Below the pieces are notes generated by a model. The model was given only the letters and a program-made list of their open reading frames with translations. It searched no databases and had not been told where the DNA came from. A stretch of DNA of 17,584 nucleotides from CAZOHN01 sp964579325 (GTDB lineage Bacteria > Pseudomonadota > Alphaproteobacteria > Rhodobacterales > Rhodobacteraceae). Positions 8,144 to 14,264 of this stretch are shown here, one piece after another (the first letter of the stretch is position 1; each line of letters starts with the position of its first letter). Made by a program: the position numbers and the translations under genes. The stretch is from contig CAZOHN010000056.1 of the NCBI GenBank assembly GCA_964579325.1, positions 1 to 17,584 of the forward strand, in the 5' to 3' direction.

Positions 8144-8407
8144 ATGGGCATCGACAACGAAAATGATGTTACTGCGAACCTCCAGGTCGCACCGACCTCT
8201 CTGGGAATGGTCCGCATCTACATAGCCGGCGACGGGGTCGACCTTCCGATGGATTTCGAGCCCGAGGAAGCCGAGGAGATTGCCGAGGAACTGCGCGTTG
8301 CTGCAGAGCGCGCCCGTGAGTTCGCCGCGGCGCAGCCCACTCAGGCAAGTCCGGTCCGCAAAGCTCCGCGCCCGAATGGACGTATCAGCCCCAAAGGGCG
8401 GCGCTGA
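8144..8407 (+). CDS. Small conserved-looking protein of unknown function (87 aa)
   Basis: This 87-residue protein starts at an ATG preceded at 4 bases by a near-perfect Shine-Dalgarno AAGGAGGT (8133-8140), the best ribosome binding site in the window. The first 40 residues look like a small beta structure (LGMVRIYIAGDGVDLPMDF). Next is a strongly acidic helix (EPEEAEEIAEELRVAAERARE, about 39-59), and then a basic proline-rich tail ending PKGRR. It resembles short Rhodobacteraceae proteins annotated as DUF6324, but I recall that only by appearance. No signal peptide or membrane segment is seen. Its last 23 bases overlap tail to tail with the end of mmcB. It diverges from the MarR-GNAT gene and may share its operator. 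Confidence 0.8.
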   Translation: MGIDNENDVTANLQVAPTSLGMVRIYIAGDGVDLPMDFEPEEAEEIAEELRVAAERAREFAAAQPTQASPVRKAPRPNGRISPKGRR

Positions 8408-8858
8408 CACCGGGGTCGCGCAGGGTCATCAACCGCAGCGCTGCGTGGCGGGCAAACTTCTGCACCATCACCTTGCGCCGCGCAGGGGCGAGAGGCGTCT
8501 CAGGTCCCAGCCGCACGATCTCGGCATCATAAGCATCGGCCAGTATCAACCCGGTGCCATCGGGCAGCAACTGCGCCGGAAAATCCGCGTCGACAGCCCA
8601 GAAGAACCGGTCGCACCACTCCAAGTAGCCCTGCCACTTGCGGTCCGAAGCATAGTCGGCGCGCGACGACTTGCACTCCACGACCCAGATTTCGCCCTTC
8701 GGGCCGAGGCCCATCACATCCACGCGCAAACCCGGTGCGGGTACCAGCTCTTCCACGGCCGCAAATCCCTGCGCCGCAAGGTGACGGCACACGCCACGAG
8801 CCAGAAGTTGCCCGGGCGCAAGTGCCGGAGGTGGAATGAGGAGGGAAGCATCGGACAT
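8385..8858 (-). CDS. mmcB: MmcB-family DNA repair protein
   Basis: This 157-residue protein has a PD-(D/E)XK nuclease-like core: E37 in a short helix, D47 in LRVDVMG, and the E61-C-K63 signature (VVECKSSRADYASD). A WQGYLEWCDRFFWAVD segment typical of MmcB proteins follows. MmcB was named in Caulobacter for mitomycin C resistance and belongs to the SOS response there. The start ATG at 8858 (MSDASLL) is chosen because a GTTC-N7-GTTC SOS box ends 12 bases upstream and no likeness to the family extends beyond it, although the frame stays open for another 92 codons. The 3' end overlaps the small convergent gene by 23 bases. The exact DNA lesion or reaction is not known to me. Confidence 0.88.
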   Translation of the reverse strand: MSDASLLIPPPALAPGQLLARGVCRHLAAQGFAAVEELVPAPGLRVDVMGLGPKGEIWVVECKSSRADYASDRKWQGYLEWCDRFFWAVDADFPAQLLPDGTGLILADAYDAEIVRLGPETPLAPARRKVMVQKFARHAALRLMTLRDPGVSAALWG

Positions 8859-8869
8859 GCCGCAGTCTT

Positions 8870-8884
8870 GAACGGAACGTGAAC
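8870..8884 (-). promoter_or_regulatory. SOS box (LexA operator) for mmcB
   Basis: On the minus strand this reads GTTC-ACGTTCC-GTTC, an exact match to the alphaproteobacterial LexA site GTTC-N7-GTTC. It lies 11-26 bases upstream of the mmcB start codon. A TTTACA (8893-8888, minus) just upstream could be a -35 element, which would place the box between -35 and the start, where a bound LexA would block transcription. The site is also about 35 bases from the promoter of the divergent ncRNA at 8955. Confidence 0.7.
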
Positions 8885-8919
8885 AAATGTAAAGCGCTGC
8901 GCTTTGCGGCGCAGGAGGC

Positions 8920-8948
8920 TTGCACAATCCCGGCGGCAGGCCTACTTC
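8920..8948 (+). promoter_or_regulatory. Promoter of the 6S-like RNA
   Basis: TTGCAC (8920-8925) and TACTTC (8943-8948) are separated by exactly 17 bases. This predicts a start near 8955, directly at the first base-paired strand of the RNA described in the next entry. No coding start follows on this strand. Confidence 0.5.
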
Positions 8949-8954
8949 TGGGAA

Positions 8955-9118
8955 CGGCGGGTACTTCCCCTCTCGTGCAGAGGCCTTTTTCCAGTGGCCG
9001 ATAAGCATTCTCGAGGGAGCTGGCTCTGCCTGGGCCGTGGTCCAGGTATCCGGCGCCCACCTGGTACAACCAGGCTCTCGGGAAATCGACGCCTCCACGG
9101 TCCGGGCGGTCCCGCCAC
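8955..9118 (+). ncRNA. ssrS: Candidate 6S RNA
   Basis: This non-coding stretch folds into one long rod. A closing stem pairs GGCGGG (8956-8961) with CCCGCC (9111-9116), with further C-G pairs inside. A second stem pairs UCGUG plus GAGGC (8973-8977, 8980-8984) with GCCUC plus CACGG (9091-9100). A large central bubble follows (8985-9027 against 9076-9090). The apical arm pairs GCCUGG (9028-9033) with CCAGGC (9070-9075), and CCAGGU (9042-9047) with ACCUGG (9059-9064). Closing stem, open bubble and apical arm within about 164 bases is the architecture of 6S RNA, which mimics an open promoter and binds housekeeping RNA polymerase. In Rhodobacter sphaeroides ssrS lies just upstream of an antisense gene for a small membrane protein; a small membrane protein gene also follows here, convergently. 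I did not recognise the primary sequence itself; ends are approximate. Confidence 0.55.
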
Positions 9119-9149
9119 CCTTTCCCCGGACCACGCGAACGCCGGTGAC

Positions 9150-9458
9150 TCAACGCGGCCGCGTCGCCTCAGCGGAAATCCGCACCGGAACCAGTTCGCC
9201 CGGCACACGCGCCCGACGACCGCCATCGTGGTCCTCCGGCACGGCCATCCGCATGACCGCGATGCCGAACTGCACGCCCGAGAACACAATTCCGTTGAAC
9301 ATGAACAGCAGGAATGCCGCCAGCCATCCGCCCTGCGTGTGGGTCACCAGATGCCAGAGGTTCGCCACGTTTGTGCCGAGAATGAGGCCCGTGAACACGG
9401 CGGCAAGGACGTATCCGATCGCGACATGGCGGATGTAGAGGCGGACGAGTTCGGGCAT
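9150..9458 (-). CDS. Small two-helix membrane protein
   Basis: This 102-residue protein has two clear membrane segments, about residues 13-35 (AIGYVLAAVFTGLILG) and 43-69 (WLAAFLLFMFNGIVFSGVQFG). A short polar C-terminal tail rich in arginine follows. The start at 9458 is preferred over one 7 codons upstream because AAAGGAG lies 6 bases before it. It starts 17 bases after the stop of the HTTM gene and shares its strand, so the two probably form an operon. Its 3' end lies about 30 bases beyond the candidate 6S RNA, convergent to it. I do not recognise a family. A link to the salt-stress membrane protein SspA of Rhodobacter is possible by position only. Confidence 0.8.
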   Translation of the reverse strand: MPELVRLYIRHVAIGYVLAAVFTGLILGTNVANLWHLVTHTQGGWLAAFLLFMFNGIVFSGVQFGIAVMRMAVPEDHDGGRRARVPGELVPVRISAEATRPR

Positions 9459-9464
9459 GGCGCT

Positions 9465-9471
9465 CTCCTTT
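9465..9471 (-). promoter_or_regulatory. Ribosome binding site deciding the start at 9458
   Basis: AAAGGAG on the minus strand lies 6 bases before the ATG at 9458 and just after the HTTM stop codon (9478-9476). It would lie inside the coding sequence if the upstream in-frame ATG at 9479 were used. Confidence 0.6.
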
Positions 9472-9475
9472 CCGC

Positions 9476-10957
9476 TCAAGGTAGGGCCGTCGCCCGACCG
9501 CGTAAAGCGTCACTGTCTGCGACCCTTTGCGCCTCGGCGGTGTCCTGCCACGGCCGCTGGAGCGGCAGCGGCGGCAGCCAGGCCGGCACCTTGCCGTCGG
9601 CCACGCGGGTCTGGAGCGGCATCACCCAGGGGTCCGGTCCGAGGAGGTTGTAGGTCACGGCCGTCAGATCCACAGTAGGGTCGATGTAGGGCTGGAACGG
9701 TCGTCCGTTCAGGGACTTCTCGATCCTGGCATAGACTGCCATGTCGCCATGCCCCTCCGCCTCCCAGATCGCGGCGATCTTTCCGGCAAAGTCGTGGATC
9801 ATGTCGGCACGCCCCATCATGGCGCCGGCCTGTCTGGCGGTCAGCCAATCGCGCGGGTCCACCACCCAGCTGGTCCCGTCCTCGGCCACCACGACGAAGT
9901 CGCCACGCGTGTCCCGGTCGTAGATCCGCATCCGCCACGAGAAGCGATGGCCGTCACCAGTCCATCCGACGAGGTTGGGAAAGAACGCCTGACGCTGGGG
10001 CAGGACGACCTGTACCGCAAACCATACCGCCAGCACCGCCAGAAGCGCCGAGCCGACCGGTGCGGTGCGCATCGGCGGAAGGGCGGGCATCGGCGGCAGC
10101 GTCTCGAACCGGCCCAGCGCCCAGCGCGCCAGCCGTTGCGGCCAGTCGGGCGCGAAGAAGATCGTCGTCACCGCGATCGTGAGCCAGGGGAAGATGCCGA
10201 TATTGAAGAACTGCGCATTGGCGACGTGGAAGAAGCAATACACAATAAAGACCGCGAGCCGCGTGCGTTTCCACAGCAGTAGCGGCGCGCCGACCAGGTG
10301 CAGCGCCACAGTGCCCCAGGTGCCGGCAAGAATCACCCAGTCGTACTGGAAGAGCGGCCCGAACCACCAGTCGTCCGCCTGCGCACGGAGCCACAGCCCC
10401 AGCGGTTCGCCACGCAGCCAATCGTCGGTGATCTTCACGACGCCGGCGTAGATCAGCACGATCTCGGTCTGCAGCCGCACCGCCGATACCGGCCAGCGCG
10501 GGATCTGCAGGCTGTGCAGGCGCGGGTTCACCCAGGCGTCGACCGAAAACGCGCGGTTCGCGGGCGCCAGCGCAAGCAGCACGGCGTAGAGAAGAACCAG
10601 GTAGTTGTGGTTGAGGTACTGCGCCCGATCCAGCAGGAAGAAATAGCCAAAGGACAGGATGAACACCCAGATCGCCACACGGTAGAGCGCGCCGATCATG
10701 ACCAGGAAGGCACTGATCCCGACCAACAGCCAGACCCAGTGGATATAGGGCTCGGGCAGTGGCTTCAGCCAGTCCATCCCGAAGTAGGGGAAGGTCATCT
10801 CGACGTCGACGTAGTATCGGTAGATCCGGTCAAAGCGGATGTAGCGCCAGCAATCCCAGACCAGAATCGCCCCGAATAGGATGCGGAGCGCCACTAGCGA
10901 CTGGATGCTCACGGGTTCGGCAAGACGGTTGCGGAGGGATGCAAGCGAGGCGGTCAT
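9476..10957 (-). CDS. HTTM-domain membrane protein (vitamin K carboxylase-like)
   Basis: This 493-residue membrane protein has about seven or more hydrophobic helices, roughly at residues 18-36, 72-92, 94-110, 118-134, 163-177, 205-228, 235-252, 256-270 and 302-320. A soluble C-terminal region follows. HTTM/VKGC marks are LDRAQYLNHNYL (109-120), YAGVVKITDDWLRGEPL (about 170-186), FFHVANAQFFNIGIFPWL (about 242-259) and GHRFSWRM (336-343). In human gamma-glutamyl carboxylase the corresponding LDK segment, as I recall, holds the catalytic lysine; here it is arginine (R111). Bacterial HTTM proteins have no settled function. The start ATG at 10957 begins the family-like sequence. It diverges from a DCC oxidoreductase, a frequent partner of HTTM proteins, across a perfect inverted repeat. 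Confidence 0.87.
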   Translation of the reverse strand: MTASLASLRNRLAEPVSIQSLVALRILFGAILVWDCWRYIRFDRIYRYYVDVEMTFPYFGMDWLKPLPEPYIHWVWLLVGISAFLVMIGALYRVAIWVFILSFGYFFLLDRAQYLNHNYLVLLYAVLLALAPANRAFSVDAWVNPRLHSLQIPRWPVSAVRLQTEIVLIYAGVVKITDDWLRGEPLGLWLRAQADDWWFGPLFQYDWVILAGTWGTVALHLVGAPLLLWKRTRLAVFIVYCFFHVANAQFFNIGIFPWLTIAVTTIFFAPDWPQRLARWALGRFETLPPMPALPPMRTAPVGSALLAVLAVWFAVQVVLPQRQAFFPNLVGWTGDGHRFSWRMRIYDRDTRGDFVVVAEDGTSWVVDPRDWLTARQAGAMMGRADMIHDFAGKIAAIWEAEGHGDMAVYARIEKSLNGRPFQPYIDPTVDLTAVTYNLLGPDPWVMPLQTRVADGKVPAWLPPLPLQRPWQDTAEAQRVADSDALRGRATALP

Positions 10958-10995
10958 TCGATCGTTCCGTTGGCTGTTGTGTCCGGACACTCTGC

Positions 10996-11030
10996 CGGGA
11001 ATAACGTCCGACCCTGCCGCGTTATTCCCG
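10996..11030. promoter_or_regulatory. Perfect 11-bp inverted repeat, possible two-way promoter
   Basis: CGGGAATAACG (10996-11006) and its exact reverse complement CGTTATTCCCG (11020-11030) flank 13 bases in the middle of the gap between the divergent HTTM and DCC genes. Read either way it gives GGGAATAA, then 15 bases, then CGTTAT, which looks like the -35/-10 pair of an ECF sigma factor promoter. Because it is symmetric, the same bases would serve both genes, predicting starts near 11030 (+) and 10996 (-). It could equally be the operator of a dimeric repressor. Confidence 0.5.
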
Positions 11031-11095
11031 CGACGGCCATAAACCTGCGGCAGATAGGGGCTGACATAAACCCCCAGCCGAGGGACGCAGCGCCA

Positions 11096-11518
11096 ATGGA
11101 TGATACAGTTCCGGGCATGAAAGACATGAACCATCACGCTCCCGAGGGCCCCGTCATCGTCTACGACGGCGAGTGCCCGCTCTGCTCGGCCTATGTTCGG
11201 ATGCTGCGACTGCGCCGCGCGGCCGGGCCGGTCACGCTGGTCGACGCCCGCGAAGCGGGGCACCCCCTCGTGGCCCGCGCCCGCGCCGAGGGGCTCGACC
11301 TTGATCGCGGGATGGTCGTCGCGCTCGGTGGGCGGTTGCACCACGGCGATGCCGCGATGACGGTCCTGTCGCTCCTGACGACACCAATCGGACAGTTCAA
11401 CCGTCTTACCGCCTGGATCTTCCGCTCGCCCGCCCGCGCACGATTTCTCTATCCGGCGATGGTGGCAGGCCGGAACCTCGTGCTGAGGCTCCTGGGGCGG
11501 CGCAAGATCGGCGGCTGA
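11096..11518 (+). CDS. DCC-family thiol-disulfide oxidoreductase (DUF393)
   Basis: This protein of 140 residues, with the chosen start, carries the family signature YDGECPLCSAYVRML with the redox pair C27 and C30 in a thioredoxin-like fold. A basic C-terminal end RLLGRRKIGG follows. DCC proteins are small predicted disulfide oxidoreductases; partners and substrates are not established. The ATG at 11096 has AGGGA about 10 bases upstream; ATGs at 11117 and 11126 are alternatives that keep the whole domain. It diverges from the HTTM gene; HTTM and DUF393 are often neighbours or fused, which suggests that they act on the same substrate or cofactor. The Lhr-Core helicase gene follows after 82 bases. 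Confidence 0.85.
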   Translation: MDDTVPGMKDMNHHAPEGPVIVYDGECPLCSAYVRMLRLRRAAGPVTLVDAREAGHPLVARARAEGLDLDRGMVVALGGRLHHGDAAMTVLSLLTTPIGQFNRLTAWIFRSPARARFLYPAMVAGRNLVLRLLGRRKIGG

Positions 11519-11600
11519 ACTTCTCATCTTGGACCGCGAGCGTGCGTGTCCCACGCCTCTCCCCTGTCGCTCGCCGCGGCTCCGGCCTAGATTGCGGTGC

Positions 11601-13994
11601 ATGGACCTCGCCGCCCCTCTCGCCCAATGGTTCGCACGCCGCGGCTGGGCGCCCCACCCTCACCAGCTCGACATGCTGGCAAGGGCGGATGCGCCGGCGA
11701 CCCTGCTGGTGGCACCCACCGGCGGCGGAAAGACGATGGCAGGGTTCCTGCCGACGCTCTGCGATCTGGCAGCCGACCCGCGCAGAGGCCTGCACACACT
11801 CTACGTCTCTCCGCTCAAGGCCCTCGCCGCCGACATCCGGCGCAACCTGACCGGCCCGATCACCGAGATCGGCTTGCCCATCCGCGTCGAAGACCGCACC
11901 GGCGACACATCCTATTCGCGCCGCCAGCGCCAGCGCGCCGATCCGCCGCACATTCTCCTGACGACGCCCGAGAGCCTTGCGCTCATGCTCTCCTACGGGG
12001 ATGCCGGACGGACCTTCGCTGGCCTCCAGCGCGTGGTTGTCGACGAGATCCACGCGCTTGCCGAAAGCAAGCGCGGCGACCAGCTGATGCTGTCGCTGGC
12101 GAGGCTCGACCGGCTGGCCCCCGGCCTGCGCCGCGTCGGCCTCTCGGCCACCGTCGAGGACCCTGCGGCGCTGGCGCGCTTCCTTTCCCGCCATCCCGAC
12201 CCCTGCGGCCTGCTTCACGCCGACCCCGGCCCAGACCCCGACATCACGATGCTTGACACCGAGGATCCGCCGCCCTGGGCCGGCGGCGGCGGGCGATACG
12301 CAATCCGGGCGGTGCTCGACGAGGTACGCCGCCACCGCACCACCCTGATCTTCCACAACACCCGCGCCCAGGCCGAGCTCTTCTTCCGCGACCTCTGGCT
12401 TGCCAACGACGAGGGACTGCCGATCGCGATCCACCACGGCAGCCTTGCCCGCGAACAGCGCGAGAAGGTCGAGGCGGCCATGGTGGCGGGTCAGCTGCGC
12501 GCCGTGGTCTGCACCGGCACGCTTGACCTCGGGATCGACTGGGGCGACGTCGACCTCGTGATCCAGGTCGGAGCGCCAAAGAACGTCAAGCGCCTCGTCC
12601 AGCGGATCGGACGGGCGAACCACCGCTACAATGCCCCTTCCAAGGCGCTTCTTGTGCCGGCAAACCGCTTCGAAGTGGTCGAATGCGTGGCCGCCCTGGA
12701 AGCCGCGAAGGCACACGATCTAGACGGCGACCCGCGCGGACCCGGGCCGCGCGACGTCCTGTGCCAACACATCCAGGCGACTGCCTGCGCCGGGCCGTTC
12801 GACGCCGATGCCCTCTTCGCCGAAGTCACGACTGCCGCGCCCTATGCCGGCCTTACCCGCCCCCAGTTCGACGCGTGCCTCGATTTCGCGGCGACGGGTG
12901 GCTACAGCCTGCGCGCCTACGACCGCTGGCAGAGGCTCATGCTGCGCGAGAGCCGGTGGCAACTGCGCGACCCCCGCGCGGCGTCGCAGATCCGGATGAA
13001 CCTCGGCACCATCGTGGGCACCGAGACAGTGGCCGTGCGGATGCGTGGGCGCGGCGCGGCCCTCGGCGAGATCGAGGAGGACTTCGCGGCTACCCTCACC
13101 CCGGGCGACACCTTCCTGATCGGCGGCGAGGTGGTGCGGGTGGACGGGTTCCGCGAGATGACGCTCGAGGTCACCAAGGCACCGGGCCGCCAACCCAAGA
13201 TCGCGGTGTTCAACGGGACCAAGTTCGCCACCTCGACTCAACTCTCCGAGCGTATCCTGATGATGCTCGCCTCACGCGACTGGTCGGGGCTGCCCGACCA
13301 CACAGCACACTGGCTCGGCCTGCAGGCCGAGGTGTCGCGCTTGCCTGCGCCAGACCGGCTGCTTGTCGAGACCTTCCCTCTCGAAGGGCGCTGGCACCTC
13401 TGTGCCTACGGCTTCGCCGGCCGCAACGCCCAGCAGACGCTGGGACTTCTCCTGACAGCCCGGATGGAGGAAGAAGGGCTCGACCCGCTGGGCTTTGTCA
13501 CGACCGACTATGCCACACTGGTCTGGGGCCTGACCGAAGTGGAGAACCCCGCACCGCTCTTCGATGCCGCCCGCCTGCGCGCCGGCTTCGAGACCTGGCT
13601 CGGGCAGAACATGGTGATGAAGCGCACCTTCCGGAACGTCGCGGTGATCTCCGGGCTGATCGACCGCAATGCCCCGGGCAAGCGCAAGACCGGGCGGCAG
13701 GCCACGTTTTCCTCTGATATCCTTTACGACACCCTGCGTCGTCACGACCCTCGTCACCTACTGCTCGAGATCACCGCCGAGGAAGCACGGCGAGGGCTCG
13801 TGGACTTCGGGCGGATCGAGGGAGTGCTGTCGCGCGTTGCCGGGCGGATCGACCATGCCCGGCTCCCTCGCGTCAGCCCCCTGGCCGCGCCCTTGTTCCT
13901 TGAAGCGGGCCGGGTTCCGGTGAAGGGCGCGGGAGAGCAGCGCCTCCTGGCCGAGGCGGCCGAACGCCTGATGGCCGAGGCCGGCCTCGCCTGA
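11601..13994 (+). CDS. Ligase-associated DNA damage response DEXH helicase (Lhr-Core)
   Basis: This is a 797-residue superfamily 2 helicase of the Lhr-Core type, of normal length for that family. It shows Walker A APTGGGKT (38-45), YVSPLKALAADI (motif Ia), TTPESL (Ib), DEIH (148-151), LSATV (181-185), a second RecA domain with HHGSL and CTGTLDLGIDWG, and motif VI QRIGRANHRY (from 334). The remaining 400 residues would hold the winged-helix and beta-barrel parts of the Lhr core. Such helicases translocate 3'-to-5' on single-stranded DNA and unwind duplexes. They normally form a cluster with an ATP-dependent ligase, an MBL-fold exonuclease and the phosphoesterase PdeM; only PdeM is present here. 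The ATG at 11601 starts the family-like sequence; a TTG at 11529 would add 24 unlike residues. No strong Shine-Dalgarno is seen. Confidence 0.93.
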   Translation: MDLAAPLAQWFARRGWAPHPHQLDMLARADAPATLLVAPTGGGKTMAGFLPTLCDLAADPRRGLHTLYVSPLKALAADIRRNLTGPITEIGLPIRVEDRTGDTSYSRRQRQRADPPHILLTTPESLALMLSYGDAGRTFAGLQRVVVDEIHALAESKRGDQLMLSLARLDRLAPGLRRVGLSATVEDPAALARFLSRHPDPCGLLHADPGPDPDITMLDTEDPPPWAGGGGRYAIRAVLDEVRRHRTTLIFHNTRAQAELFFRDLWLANDEGLPIAIHHGSLAREQREKVEAAMVAGQLRAVVCTGTLDLGIDWGDVDLVIQVGAPKNVKRLVQRIGRANHRYNAPSKALLVPANRFEVVECVAALEAAKAHDLDGDPRGPGPRDVLCQHIQATACAGPFDADALFAEVTTAAPYAGLTRPQFDACLDFAATGGYSLRAYDRWQRLMLRESRWQLRDPRAASQIRMNLGTIVGTETVAVRMRGRGAALGEIEEDFAATLTPGDTFLIGGEVVRVDGFREMTLEVTKAPGRQPKIAVFNGTKFATSTQLSERILMMLASRDWSGLPDHTAHWLGLQAEVSRLPAPDRLLVETFPLEGRWHLCAYGFAGRNAQQTLGLLLTARMEEEGLDPLGFVTTDYATLVWGLTEVENPAPLFDAARLRAGFETWLGQNMVMKRTFRNVAVISGLIDRNAPGKRKTGRQATFSSDILYDTLRRHDPRHLLLEITAEEARRGLVDFGRIEGVLSRVAGRIDHARLPRVSPLAAPLFLEAGRVPVKGAGEQRLLAEAAERLMAEAGLA

Positions 13995-14258
13995 TGGCAG
14001 CCTTCCCGGAACGCGGCCCTCCCGCGCCCGTCCGGCACGGAGGCGGGGCACACCCGCTTGTTCGTCGTTTCACCAGACCGCACAGTTCCGGCGCGGCGGT
14101 CACGCGTCTGGGTTGTTGCGTTGCCGACTTGCGGGCCAGGGTGAGCCCATCGACTAGAACCCGGTCGAGCATGATCGAGCTTTCACCCCGCAGCAGTCTC
14201 CACCAGGCAACCAGAGCAGGGGTTGCACAAGACCCCGCGAGCAGGCGATGAACGAAGC
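13995..14258. other. 264-bp gap inside the helicase-pdeM pair
   Basis: No recognisable gene lies here. The + frame starting at an ATG that shares a base with the helicase stop (13994) stays open to 14251, giving 85 residues rich in R, P and S that match nothing I know. The sequence could be a degraded remnant, an unusually long spacer, or an internal promoter region for pdeM. No hairpin followed by a T-run was seen. Confidence 0.4.
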
Positions 14259-14264
14259 ATGAAC
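14250..14264. promoter_or_regulatory. SOS-box-like GAAC-N7-GAAC over the pdeM start
   Basis: The + strand reads GAAC-GAAGCAT-GAAC, the exact reverse of the alphaproteobacterial SOS consensus. It covers the proposed ATG of pdeM (14259-14261). One chance match per window of this size would not be surprising, so the case rests on the neighbouring gene being a DNA repair gene. Confidence 0.35.

Noticed and set aside
8859..9134. N-terminal extension of mmcB by 92 codons
   Set aside because: It would run through the SOS box and the structured RNA, and its sequence does not look like any part of an MmcB protein.
8904..9653. Long + strand frames over the 6S-like RNA and the small membrane protein gene
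   Set aside because: Arginine-rich shadow sequence without motifs; the minus-strand membrane protein and the RNA folding explain the region better.
10970..11095. N-terminal extension of the DCC protein from an earlier ATG
   Set aside because: It would read through the inverted repeat and adds residues unlike the family.
11406..12716. 436-codon open frame on the minus strand opposite the helicase
   Set aside because: The + strand carries unmistakable helicase motifs through the same bases; the antisense frame shows none.
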